From positions 1-27,025 of the forward strand of contig JAEVZU010000050.1 in the NCBI GenBank assembly GCA_023392075.1: DNA of 27,025 nt, written 5' to 3'. Positions within the stretch are counted from its first letter, which is position 1. Every line of letters starts with the position of its first letter. Source of the stretch: Bacillota bacterium (GTDB lineage: Bacteria > Bacillota > Clostridia > Acetivibrionales > DSM-1351). A program made the position numbers and the translations under genes. Below the pieces are notes generated by a model that saw only the letters and a list, made by a program, of their open reading frames with translations, was not told the DNA's origin and did no database searches. This document shows, one piece after another, positions 8,421-16,639 of the stretch.

Positions 8421-8455
8421 AAAAGGGTCATCTGAATTCTGAGGATGGCCCTTTT
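8421..8455. terminator. Bidirectional terminator between convergent genes
   Basis: AAAAGGGTCATC (8421-8432) pairs with GATGGCCCTTTT (8444-8455), with one G-U pair, around an 11-nt loop containing GAATTC. The flanking A and T runs give a U tract in both directions. It ends the GH-D gene (stop at 8402) on the + strand and the AraC gene (stop near 8475) on the - strand. Confidence 0.8.
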
Positions 8456-8474
8456 AAAGGTATTAAGCTGATTT

Positions 8475-9335
8475 TTAAAAAGGTGTATTTCTGAATTCCT
8501 TGGGCGAAATGCCGACATTCCTGTGAAAGCAGTAAACAAAATTGGACTCGCTGGAAAAACCGCAATTATATGCTATCTCCTTGATATGAAGATTTGAATT
8601 TTTCAGCATCGATTTGGCATTTTCCAGACGTATTTTTATTATATACTCATATGGCGAATAGCCGGTTTCCTTTTTAAACTGCCTGGAAAAGTAAAAAGGA
8701 CTCAAATTGACTCTGTTTGTTATCTGGGCCAGGCTGATTTTTTTTGAGTAATTCAATTCTATATAGCCTATAGCTTCAGAAACCGGAGAGTTCTCAACCC
8801 TGGCAGAAAAATTCCCGTCTGCGGTGGAGATGATCAATTCTGAAAGCATCTGTTGAATGTGACAGCAAATCAGAGGTTCTGGAACAGGTGCTTCGCTGCG
8901 GTAACCATTCAGCATTGCTGTCAGTATATTTGGAATTACATTCTTTCCGTATAATGGAATAACACATCCGATTTTGTTGTATATAAAATCATAATAAGCT
9001 CTGCTGTTTGAACCGTCAAAATGGAGCCATAGCGTTTTCCAGCCTTTACTTGTGCCGTATTCATGGTGCCTGTAGCAATCCAGAAACACAATACTGCCTT
9101 CACTAACATTATATGTTTTGTCATTAAACGCCACCCGGCCTGAACCGCTTTTGATGTACATTAGTAAAAAGCTGTTGTAACTTTTTCGTTTAACGCTGTA
9201 ACTTTCGTTACATATAAAATCACCAATACAGACTGGATAAAAAAACAACGATTTAGTGAGGCTGCCGGATGAAGGAAAATAGTAATCTGAATCGGGGAGA
9301 ACGCCTTTTTCGTCAACTTTGATAATTATCACCAC
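8475..9335 (-). CDS. AraC-family transcription regulator with N-terminal cupin domain
   Basis: The protein has about 286 residues. Residues about 30-140 form a cupin-like sensor (YNSFLLMYIKSGSGRV, GSIVFLDCYRHHEY, WLHFDG), the usual sugar-responsive half of this family. Residues about 185-285 form the double helix-turn-helix, with SLAQITNRVNLSPFYFSRQF as the first and IKEIAYNCGFSSESNFVYCF as the second recognition unit. The start is uncertain: the frame opens at tandem GTG codons (9335 and 9332) and no ATG lies upstream, with only a weak Shine-Dalgarno. The gene converges with the secreted GH-D gene and shares its terminator, so it may regulate that gene or other polysaccharide-use genes. The upstream spacer carries its own promoter candidate. 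Confidence 0.88.
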   Translation of the reverse strand: MVIIIKVDEKGVLPDSDYYFPSSGSLTKSLFFYPVCIGDFICNESYSVKRKSYNSFLLMYIKSGSGRVAFNDKTYNVSEGSIVFLDCYRHHEYGTSKGWKTLWLHFDGSNSRAYYDFIYNKIGCVIPLYGKNVIPNILTAMLNGYRSEAPVPEPLICCHIQQMLSELIISTADGNFSARVENSPVSEAIGYIELNYSKKISLAQITNRVNLSPFYFSRQFKKETGYSPYEYIIKIRLENAKSMLKNSNLHIKEIAYNCGFSSESNFVYCFHRNVGISPKEFRNTPF

Positions 9336-9395
9336 ACTTTAGGCTATATTTCTAAAATATAAAGCAAGATAATGTAATGACTGGAGAATACAGCA

Positions 9396-9424
9396 ATTAT
9401 ACAATATGTAAATTGTCTCAGCAA
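9396..9424 (-). promoter_or_regulatory. Candidate promoter of the AraC gene
   Basis: On the minus strand TTGCTG (9424-9419) precedes TATAAT (9401-9396) at exactly 17 bp. Transcription would start near 9389, giving a leader of about 54 nt. ACAAT (9401-9405) and ATTGT (9412-9416) form an inverted repeat with a 6-nt spacer overlapping the -10, a plausible autoregulatory operator. The rest of the 294-nt spacer (9336-9629) is AT-rich, and I see no clear + strand promoter in it. Confidence 0.45.
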
Positions 9425-9629
9425 TAACAATTTGCGGATTGAACCAAAAGGAATAATAAAATTTTTATGGAATAGACTCCAGAAACACAGTTATTATATG
9501 TTTTCAAATTCTGCATTTATGATTACAAATCCTGCTGATTTATGTTAAAATTTAGAAAAAAGCATTTTGGGTTAATACATATTTATATAGAATTACATCT
9601 TGAATTTTAGTCTTTAAAGGAGGTTTAAA

Positions 9630-10331
9630 ATGTTTTATATCTTAATTGCAATTCAGTTAGTCATATATTTTATTGGTTTCACTATAAATACATCAGACCC
9701 TGCGGGAAGCCTTCCGGTACCGGTAAAGGTGATCCTGAGCCTGTCATTTGTCCTGGCGGCATTATTGATCAGATATTTTAACAGGACTAAGGTTTATACA
9801 AAATATGTTGCAATCGGGATGTCCTTATGCTTTATCGGAGATCTTATCAATTCAAATGTTATCCCCGGAGTTGGTATTATTGGAAGTATCGTATTCTTTG
9901 CCCTTGCGCATGTTTGTTTTATCCTTGCTTATACAAAAACAGTTAAAAACTATAACTTAACAATATTTTGCAAATATTTTTACATATTTATGGTGTTGTA
10001 CTGGGCGATAACCATTTTATTGTGGGCGCTTTTAATATTTCCAAGGGACAAAAGCTTTATGTCGTACGGTGTGCTTGCATACGGACTATGGGTTTCCACA
10101 ATGGCCGCTTTCTCCTGGTCACTGGTAAGAATACATAAAAAATACCTGCTGGTGGCAGCCGGAGCATTAATGTTTGTTGTTTCGGATCTGTTTCTGGCGG
10201 TAACAGGAATCGGCGGAATAACGGTGCATTTCAGGGATGCAGTAATATGGGCCACATATATCCTGGGGTTGATGGGAATAATTTATGCAGGACACTTTAT
10301 CGCTGATTCAAATCAAGACAAAAGTATTTAG
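9630..10331 (+). CDS. YhhN/TMEM86-family membrane protein (putative lysoplasmalogenase)
   Basis: This 233-residue protein consists almost entirely of hydrophobic segments, about eight membrane passes. It carries the paired acidic motifs typical of the YhhN family: CFIGDL in the first half and FVVSDLFLA in the second, plus the ALAHVCFILAY segment between them. Family members include lysoplasmalogenases that cleave the vinyl-ether bond of lysoplasmalogens, which fits because many anaerobic clostridia make plasmalogens. The start follows AAGGAGG (9618-9624) at a good distance. It appears monocistronic: the AraC gene upstream runs away from it and a hairpin terminator follows. Family assignment is strong; enzymatic activity is inferred. 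Confidence 0.82.
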   Translation: MFYILIAIQLVIYFIGFTINTSDPAGSLPVPVKVILSLSFVLAALLIRYFNRTKVYTKYVAIGMSLCFIGDLINSNVIPGVGIIGSIVFFALAHVCFILAYTKTVKNYNLTIFCKYFYIFMVLYWAITILLWALLIFPRDKSFMSYGVLAYGLWVSTMAAFSWSLVRIHKKYLLVAAGALMFVVSDLFLAVTGIGGITVHFRDAVIWATYILGLMGIIYAGHFIADSNQDKSI

Positions 10332-10397
10332 TGATCAATATACTTTAGGTGTTACAGACCATTGGCACTGATCAGGAACAAGATTAAATTGACACTT

Positions 10398-10426
10398 TTA
10401 GGGAACCCTTTTACAGGGTTCCTTAA
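10398..10426 (+). terminator. Intrinsic terminator after the YhhN gene
   Basis: GGAACCCT (10402-10409) pairs with AGGGTTCC (10415-10422) around a 5-nt loop. The stem extends with a G-U and A-T pairs to 10398 and 10426, and TTTATCTT follows. The neighbouring minus-strand gene ends at 10465, so the hairpin may serve both directions. Confidence 0.7.
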
Positions 10427-10464
10427 TTTATCTTACTTATTAAAATTATTACGGACAATGAGGA

Positions 10465-10944
10465 TTACGACCTGTTTTTATGAGGCCGCACAAATTTACC
10501 ATCCTGCCACATTCCATAGAGATAGATTGATAAATAATGTGTGATTGTCATTACATATATCCAGAACCCTCTGAGAAAATCCTGGTTTAACCATATAAAT
10601 ATTCCTCTTCTATGCAGCCAGGGATGTATCACTTGGATAAACAGGGTGCTCAAAAGTATTTCAACAATAAAATAAAGCCAAAATCGTCCATAGGTAAATT
10701 TGAAAATCCACATTGCGGCTATTGGTAAAATACCGTAGATAAAACTTATCATTTGATCAAGCGGAAAAATATTCACCCGGGTTTCCCACAGTTTTAAACC
10801 AACACCTATATCTATGATAATTGTGTTTGTTACCATAGTGAATAAACCAACCGGCATCCAACGTCTGATCTCTTCCTTTTTCATAAAAAAGAGTGACAGC
10901 CATGGCAGAATCAGCATAGACCACACTATTACCTGATTAGTCAT
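10465..10944 (-). CDS. Small polytopic membrane protein of unknown function
   Basis: This 159-residue protein has about four or five hydrophobic segments (about residues 3-22, 32-50, 63-82, 86-105 and 125-142) and a basic C-terminal tail. The start is the ATG at 10944, because GGAGG (10955-10951) lies six bases before it; the TTG at 10950 is too close to the Shine-Dalgarno. It resembles the CBO0543-type membrane proteins of Clostridia and Bacilli, an assignment from general pattern only (IRRWMPVGLFT near the start, aromatic-rich segments). It diverges from the sugar-nucleotide cluster at 11340 across a 395-nt spacer. Confidence 0.72.
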   Translation of the reverse strand: MTNQVIVWSMLILPWLSLFFMKKEEIRRWMPVGLFTMVTNTIIIDIGVGLKLWETRVNIFPLDQMISFIYGILPIAAMWIFKFTYGRFWLYFIVEILLSTLFIQVIHPWLHRRGIFIWLNQDFLRGFWIYVMTITHYLSIYLYGMWQDGKFVRPHKNRS

Positions 10945-11339
10945 AAGCAACCTCCAATACCAATTTTTCTATACAATATTATGTGTGTATTTCAATATCC
11001 TATACTAATCTAAATATTAAAAACCTATCCAATTGCTGTGATATAAAGTACGTTTACAGCTTTGTAAAATAAATTTATCTTAGTACATCAGCACATGGAC
11101 TGACCTGCGCTATTAAAGCATTGTAGATTGTTAAAAAAAATTTACAAGGACATGACATAGAAATTTATGTTGTAAAATGGTGGATTTATTAGGTAAATTT
11201 ACTAATGTCTACTGGAATGATAGTATGCTATTCTGTTGTAAAAATTACCATATTTGTAAAGAAAATGTGCCTGTGCACCAAATATTTATGGATGCGTTCT
11301 TTAACGTTAAATTTGTATATTATAAGAGAGGTGATTGTA
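10945..11339. promoter_or_regulatory. Long divergent intergenic region upstream of the polysaccharide cluster
   Basis: This 395-nt spacer is AT-rich and has no convincing gene; open frames such as 11177-11359 lack coding character. It should carry the promoters of the membrane protein at 10944 and the cluster at 11340. I found no convincing pair of -35 and -10 boxes for the + strand; TTTACA at 11141-11146 is a possible -35 without a good partner. Notable elements are the palindrome at 11188-11206 and a repeated TGTTGTAAAA at 11169-11178 and 11234-11243. Confidence 0.5.
11188..11206. promoter_or_regulatory. Palindromic operator-like element
   Basis: The 10-bp core GTAAATTTAC (11193-11202) is a perfect palindrome. 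It is flanked so that ATTAG (11188-11192) faces CTAAT (11202-11206), giving arms of nine bases with one bulged G. It lies about 135 nt upstream of the TTG start of the HAD gene. The size suits a dimeric regulator binding site; no binding protein can be named. Confidence 0.35.
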
Positions 11340-12065
11340 TTGAAGTTAGAAATTGGTAAAATGATGGATCTAAGCAATACCGGTATTATTTTTGACATGG
11401 ACGGTGTCATAATTGATACCTGCAGTCTTCATGAAAGTGCATGGTTTGCAGTTTCAAAATTGTTCGGGTTCTCCTGGAATAAAGCATGTAACTTTAAGAG
11501 AGATGTTTTTGGTACTTCCAGTACTGACTCTGCAATTATTTTATTTGGCAAGGACGTTCTTAATTACAATATGCATGAAGTATGCAGAAGAAAGGATGAA
11601 TTTTATCAGGAAATACTCCATGAGGACATTTATAATATCGTAATACCCGGATTTATCCCTTTCTTTGAAAGACTTCTTTACCTGGAGATACCAGTGGCCC
11701 TTGCTACATCCTCAGTTAATTACGAAGCTGAATTTGTTCTTAAAAGCCTGGGAATTTACAAGCATTTTAAAGCTGTAATCGATGCTTCAAAGGTAAAAAA
11801 TCCGAAACCGCACCCCGAGGTTTACCTGAGAGCCTGTGATGCTCTCGGAAAGCCGGCTGCCAATTGTATTGGCTTTGAGGATAGCCTGACAGGAATCCAG
11901 GCGCTTCAGCAGGCAGGAGTCAAATGTGTGGTGGTGGGTTCCACGTTAACCATGGAAAAGCTTAATAGCAGCGGAGTGAAATATGAAACATATATTGAGG
12001 ACTTCAGTATGATTCCGCTAAACAATATAGTTAATGAAGACAGTAATGTTTTACTTGAGAGGTGA
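11340..12065 (+). CDS. HAD-superfamily phosphatase/phosphomutase, beta-phosphoglucomutase-like
   Basis: This 241-residue cytoplasmic protein starts at TTG 11340. I chose this start because GAGAGGTGATT (11326-11336) is repeated exactly as the ribosome binding site of the next gene. Motif I is D19-M-D21 in FDMDGVIIDT, followed by a C1-type helical cap. Motif II is ATSS, motif III the Lys in KNPKPHPEVY, and motif IV GFEDSLTG. T27 and H31 match the Thr and His that follow the DxD in beta-phosphoglucomutase. The cap Arg of that enzyme (GVSRED) appears to be Ser here (GTSSTD), arguing against glucose-1-phosphate mutase activity and for another phospho-sugar. Heading a cluster with an isomerase, kinase and nucleotidyltransferase, it probably removes or moves a phosphate during activated-sugar synthesis. 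It ends six bases before the next ATG. Confidence 0.85.
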   Translation: MKLEIGKMMDLSNTGIIFDMDGVIIDTCSLHESAWFAVSKLFGFSWNKACNFKRDVFGTSSTDSAIILFGKDVLNYNMHEVCRRKDEFYQEILHEDIYNIVIPGFIPFFERLLYLEIPVALATSSVNYEAEFVLKSLGIYKHFKAVIDASKVKNPKPHPEVYLRACDALGKPAANCIGFEDSLTGIQALQQAGVKCVVVGSTLTMEKLNSSGVKYETYIEDFSMIPLNNIVNEDSNVLLER

Positions 12066-12071
12066 TTAAAT

Positions 12072-13307
12072 ATGAATATGAACGCGGTTTTAGCAGAAAA
12101 AACCATAGACGGACTGAAATTTTATCCGGATTTGAAAACACGAGCCGGTATTATAGAACAATATATAAAGCAAATAAGGAATGTCTTGCGTGATCTATGC
12201 AGCAGCTCAATGGATGAAATAGAGGAATTTTCACGGGTATTGATCCGGGCCAGGGCATTGCATAATGAAATAATGTTTTTTGGCACCGAGCAGGACTACC
12301 ATATAATAAATCATGCAAATGTTGATTTCCTTAAGATAAACAATCTAAGTGTCGTAACCATGGGTATCCCGGAAATTACAGCTTTTGGAAATGACTACCC
12401 CTTCCCGTACCAGCTTAAGGAGATTTTGGAGCGGAGGCACTTCGGAAAAAGAGATATATTGGTGGGTGTGCAGTTTGAAAAAGATAACAGGGTACTCCGG
12501 AAGGCTTTTGAATATAATTTTGAAAATGGCGGAATAAACGTACTGATTTCAAATAATAAAAAAATTCCGGAGTATACCGGAATCAATATTTTTATTAACT
12601 CGGATAATACACTTGTCGCAAGGGATACAGCACAAATTCTGCTTCATTTCTTATCTGCTAATCTGGCATTTAAAACTGATACCGAGTTTAAGGACCAGGG
12701 AGCCGAAGCATTTTCGGAATATTGCCAGCTGCTTTTAAGATCATTAAAGGGTCATTATTTTTCCAATAAAAATCTTGCCGGTATTTCAGCAGTCATAGAG
12801 AAAAAGCTCAGGGAAGGCAGTCGGATTTTTACTTTTGGAAATGGCGGGAGTGCCGCGATAGCGTCATTTGTTGCCGATGCACTCAGGGATTTGTCAGGTG
12901 ACTCGGCTAACGGCTATACCAGAATATTTGATGTGACTTCATATGTTGGAAATGTTACAAAGAGCATAAATAATGGATATTTTAAAAACGATGCTTTTAC
13001 CCGGATTATTAAAATTCTGGGAGTTAAAAACGGAGATTTGCTGCTTGGCATCAGTTCCAGCGGAAACTCCGAAAATATTTTACACCCGTTTGTAAATTTG
13101 GACGAGACTGTACGCGTAGGGATACTTGGATTTGAAAATGGCGGAGTCATCGGTACAAGCAATGCTGCAGATTCAATGGTTATTGTGATGGATGCCGGCG
13201 GCTTCAGGAGCTACCAGAGGGCTGAAGACGGTCAGAGGATCGCCATGAGTGCCATAATAAATACACTTTACGATATGGGGAGATTTAGTGATGGAAAATC
13301 GGCTTGA
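12072..13307 (+). CDS. Tandem SIS-domain protein, GmhA-like C-terminal half (sugar-phosphate isomerase candidate)
   Basis: This 411-residue cytoplasmic protein begins with the Shine-Dalgarno GAGAGGTGA, which overlaps the preceding stop codon. Residues about 55-215 look like a degenerate SIS fold (NEIMFFGTE, RDILVGVQF, GGINVLISN). Residues about 225-405 form a clear SIS domain with G256-N-G-G-S-A-A and S328-S-S-G-N-S-E-N, the phosphate-binding loops of the phosphoheptose isomerase (GmhA) group. The metal ligands of E. coli GmhA are mostly missing: the His after the first loop is Phe, the following Glu is Ala, and the C-terminal His is replaced, while the Gln (AEDGQ) remains. Aldose-ketose isomerisation is the likely role, on a sugar other than sedoheptulose or by a different mechanism. 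The next gene's start overlaps it by 17 nt, so the two are translationally coupled. Confidence 0.82.
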   Translation: MNMNAVLAEKTIDGLKFYPDLKTRAGIIEQYIKQIRNVLRDLCSSSMDEIEEFSRVLIRARALHNEIMFFGTEQDYHIINHANVDFLKINNLSVVTMGIPEITAFGNDYPFPYQLKEILERRHFGKRDILVGVQFEKDNRVLRKAFEYNFENGGINVLISNNKKIPEYTGINIFINSDNTLVARDTAQILLHFLSANLAFKTDTEFKDQGAEAFSEYCQLLLRSLKGHYFSNKNLAGISAVIEKKLREGSRIFTFGNGGSAAIASFVADALRDLSGDSANGYTRIFDVTSYVGNVTKSINNGYFKNDAFTRIIKILGVKNGDLLLGISSSGNSENILHPFVNLDETVRVGILGFENGGVIGTSNAADSMVIVMDAGGFRSYQRAEDGQRIAMSAIINTLYDMGRFSDGKSA

Positions 13308-16300
13308 ATACATAAAATATAAATTAAATGAGCTATACCGCAGTGATACTCCCAGCAGCAGAGAAATGACCGAAAAATCCAATATCAATATATGTGACGT
13401 TATAGATAATAATGATTTAAATGTAACAGAAGATATGTTATTTGAAGGATTGAACAGGCAGGAAATTCTTGACAGGGTAAGGCAGCTGGAAACTGTTTTT
13501 TACAAAAACGGCAACCGGTATAAAAAAGTGAAATCTGCCATGCTGTTAAGCCGTTTGTATAATTACTACCTTCCCAATCAGGGGGAACTGTTGAATATAG
13601 GAACTATTCCATATCCAGCTGTAAAAGCAATTGAAAACCAGAAATTCGATGAGGCGCTGTACATTCTGAATGAACGGGAACGGGCAGAGAGCGATAATTT
13701 CCTTTCGGAGGCAATGATGAAGGCACTGGGACTGGCATACTGGAGTAAAGCCTTTAATCTGATTGAAGAACAGGTACAACACTGCATCTCAAAAAGATAT
13801 CCTGATTTGTTTCTTCCGGAATCCATTTATGACTACAAACTAAGGAATCCCGCGTATTATTCCGGGCAGGTTGAACTTGTTACCGTGCCGGTTAGGATTG
13901 AGCAAACCAGCTGCGTCGGTTCGGATATATTCTACCTGGCAATGGACAGGCCCCATAGAGCAAGATGTATAAACATTTCGGTAAACCTTTTAAATCCATC
14001 CTCCGGTAAAATGGAACCACCCATCAGTGTTATGGTAAGGCCGGTAAAAGAAAAGGGTATCAGACTGACATCAATAGACCTGAAGTGTACCAAGCTGATA
14101 ACCGACGCCGAAGATCTGTTTAATATGAGAAATGATGATCTGTCGCTGCTGAAAGCTGCTGTTGTGGCATCAGGAATTATACCTCCCGCCATAAATAAAA
14201 GCGGGGGAGAAAATTCAGTCCTGGAGATCCTGGAGAAATTTTTTAGTGAAAATAAAATGTTCCAGGGGTTTGAGGTCATCTCAAGGGTGATGGAAATACC
14301 AAGAGGTTCGGGTCTTGCAGTAAGCACAAATCTGCTGGCAGGTTTAATATTGGCGCTGCTGAGGTTTTCCGGACAGCTGCCCTGCGGAAATGCCGGAGTG
14401 ACCGATAAGGACAAAATGGATGTGGCCGCAAGATGTATATATGGGGAATGGCTTGGAGGAAGCGGAGGCGGTTGGCAGGATTACGGGGGATTGTGGGGCG
14501 GCTTTAAAATAATTACAGGGCAGCAGGCAGATAAAGAACTGGATCCTGACAGTCCGGGTTCACTACTGCCGGCATATAAAAAAATTGAAATAGCCGAACA
14601 GTCGGTTGAAAAAATGCTGAAGTCGCTGGTACTCGTAAATGGAGGGACAGGACAGGATGTGGGCCCGGTGCTTAGAATGATCACTGAGCAATATGCGGTT
14701 AAAGACAGGACAGCCTGGGAAGCAAGACTGAGGACTGAAAACAGGTACGAACAGATATTTGGTGCATTAGTGTCAGGAGACATAAAAGCTATCGGTAATC
14801 TGGAAAATCAGGATTTTCAGGATAGGAAACTTATATCACCACTGTCGGATAATCTATATCATGAGGAAACCTATAAAGCCTTATCGGCAATATTTAAAGA
14901 GGATTTGTGGGGGTACGACTCCACCGGAGGAAGAGCTGGGGCAGGAGGGATTTATTTTGTAAACCCCGACAGGAGAAAAGAATTTAAAGATACATTCCTG
15001 ATGGTTTCTCAAAGGGTTCAGGCTGAACTTGCAGGCCAGATACACTTTTCATCCGGACCCATGATATATAGCTTCGAGATAAACCGTGACGGTGTAAGGG
15101 CGGCAGAACTGGCCAGAGATCAAGCCGATGGTCTAATAGATATATGGGCTGCAGCGAAGCCACGGGAAAGTCTTGAAAATGTCAGTGACGCTGAAAGAAT
15201 CCGACAGATTAAAAAGGAATGCACCTACGACCGGGAATTTTTTGAGGAACTGCAAAAGCAGTACATGAGCGGTAAAATATCCATCCAAAACAATATCAGG
15301 GGCAGTGCCGATGAGATCAGCAATATCCGTATGGGACGGCCCGGTTCAAATATGTGTGAAATGCCGGATATAGGAAAGGATGAATATGACCGGCTCTTCA
15401 GTGACGGCATTAAAATCCTGAAAGAGCCATTGGCCTACGTAATTTTAAACGGCGGGGAAAGTACAAGATTCGGGGTAAAGACCATCAGGGGATTAAATCC
15501 TGCGTTTAATTCCGGCGGGAGGTATTGTTCGTTGATTGAACTTAAAATGAGGCATGTAGCTTTTATGCATGAAAAATTCGGCAGTTCAATACTCCCGGTG
15601 TTTGTCAACAGCTTTTTTACCAATGAAAACACAATGAGAGTTCTCGGACAGAATAACTTTTTCGGAGTAGACGAAGGTGATGTGTACAATTGCATGCATC
15701 AGGTTATTCACAGGGTATATCCAAAAGCCGCTGATTTGGTTTACTGGCATGAAACGCTCAGGGAGAAGGGTTTGACCGATAAGGAAGAGGAGCTTGCCCG
15801 ACAGTCGCTGAGGTTTATGACAGAGTGGGCTAAACTGAAAGGGGAAGGGAATATATTTCGGCCTGAAGGCAGAAACAAGCTGTATACTTTGGTTTCACCC
15901 GGACATTATTACTCCTTTATGTCTATTGTTTCAAGCTATACGTTAGGTTTATTGATTGAACGGGGGGTAAAAAGAATCATGGTAGCAAGCAATGACAACC
16001 TGCTTGCTACTGTTAATCCAGCTATACTTGCATTTCACAAAAGCAAGGGAAATGGTGCCACCGTCGAAGTTGTGCCCAGACTTTTTGACAGAGGGGGTGC
16101 CCCTGTTGAAATCGGAGGTAAAACAGTAATTCTTGAGGATTTCTCCTTCCCCGATCAAGAGACGTTGTGGAATGTGCCGTTCTTTAATCCCATTTCAAGC
16201 TGGATTGATGTAGACAAACTACTGGAGCTTGCAGAATTGAAACCGGGCGATCTGGTGGAAGCAGCACATGGCAACGGCGATAAACGTAAAATATGTGACA

Positions 16301-16563
16301 GTGCAGTCAAACGGCTTGGAGAAAAAATTCAAACCTATGCTGTATTGAAGCAGATAGCCGAGGATATGGGCAGCGGGATTGTCTATACCTATCCGGTTAT
16401 CCAGTTTGAAAAGCTGTTCGGAGACATGGTAGGACTGCTGGATCCGATGTTTTTGCTGGTTCCAAAGGCCCTGAGACACACACAGATGAAATCTGTGGAG
16501 CATATATACCAGATACTTGTGGACAGGGCATTGGAAATACTTGAACCGCAGATACATTTGTAA
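13291..16563 (+). CDS. Fused GHMP sugar kinase and UDPGP-type nucleotidyltransferase
   Basis: This bifunctional protein has 1090 residues. The start is ATG 13291 after GGGGAG (13277-13282); a GTG at 13288 is adjacent. Residues 1-190 are helical and unassigned. A GHMP kinase spans about 195-640: motif 1 VPVRIEQTSCVGSD, motif 2 P337-R-G-S-G-L, the FKP/HddA-like GGWQDYGG at 393-400, and motif 3 GRAGAGGIYF. A linker with charged helices follows. Residues about 700-1090 resemble UDP-sugar pyrophosphorylases (PF01704): LNGGESTRFG at 719-728, PGHYYSF near 871 where GHGD is usual, NDNLLATVNPAIL near 900, and FNPISSWIDVDKL. It would phosphorylate a sugar at C1 and then transfer a nucleotide. FKP enzymes carry the same two activities in the opposite order and with an unrelated pyrophosphorylase family. 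The sugar and nucleotide are unknown. Confidence 0.8.
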   Translation: MENRLEYIKYKLNELYRSDTPSSREMTEKSNINICDVIDNNDLNVTEDMLFEGLNRQEILDRVRQLETVFYKNGNRYKKVKSAMLLSRLYNYYLPNQGELLNIGTIPYPAVKAIENQKFDEALYILNERERAESDNFLSEAMMKALGLAYWSKAFNLIEEQVQHCISKRYPDLFLPESIYDYKLRNPAYYSGQVELVTVPVRIEQTSCVGSDIFYLAMDRPHRARCINISVNLLNPSSGKMEPPISVMVRPVKEKGIRLTSIDLKCTKLITDAEDLFNMRNDDLSLLKAAVVASGIIPPAINKSGGENSVLEILEKFFSENKMFQGFEVISRVMEIPRGSGLAVSTNLLAGLILALLRFSGQLPCGNAGVTDKDKMDVAARCIYGEWLGGSGGGWQDYGGLWGGFKIITGQQADKELDPDSPGSLLPAYKKIEIAEQSVEKMLKSLVLVNGGTGQDVGPVLRMITEQYAVKDRTAWEARLRTENRYEQIFGALVSGDIKAIGNLENQDFQDRKLISPLSDNLYHEETYKALSAIFKEDLWGYDSTGGRAGAGGIYFVNPDRRKEFKDTFLMVSQRVQAELAGQIHFSSGPMIYSFEINRDGVRAAELARDQADGLIDIWAAAKPRESLENVSDAERIRQIKKECTYDREFFEELQKQYMSGKISIQNNIRGSADEISNIRMGRPGSNMCEMPDIGKDEYDRLFSDGIKILKEPLAYVILNGGESTRFGVKTIRGLNPAFNSGGRYCSLIELKMRHVAFMHEKFGSSILPVFVNSFFTNENTMRVLGQNNFFGVDEGDVYNCMHQVIHRVYPKAADLVYWHETLREKGLTDKEEELARQSLRFMTEWAKLKGEGNIFRPEGRNKLYTLVSPGHYYSFMSIVSSYTLGLLIERGVKRIMVASNDNLLATVNPAILAFHKSKGNGATVEVVPRLFDRGGAPVEIGGKTVILEDFSFPDQETLWNVPFFNPISSWIDVDKLLELAELKPGDLVEAAHGNGDKRKICDSAVKRLGEKIQTYAVLKQIAEDMGSGIVYTYPVIQFEKLFGDMVGLLDPMFLLVPKALRHTQMKSVEHIYQILVDRALEILEPQIHL

Positions 16564-16639
16564 GCCTCATTTGTATAGGGACTGCCTTAATTAAAAAGCC
16601 TCTGTGCAAAATAAATACTGCAAATGGAGGGAAAATATT

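Noticed and set aside
10362..10544. 60-residue open frame after the YhhN gene
   Set aside because: It covers the terminator hairpin and the end of the convergent gene and has no coding features.
11205..11339. Upstream in-frame extension of the HAD gene to ATG 11205
   Set aside because: No ribosome binding site there, the added residues are unlike HAD N-termini, and the GAGAGGTGATT before TTG 11340 is identical to that of the next gene.
16604..16639. GTG start at 16604 for the membrane glycosyltransferase
   Set aside because: The strong GGAGGG at 16626-16631 lies inside this extension and serves ATG 16640.
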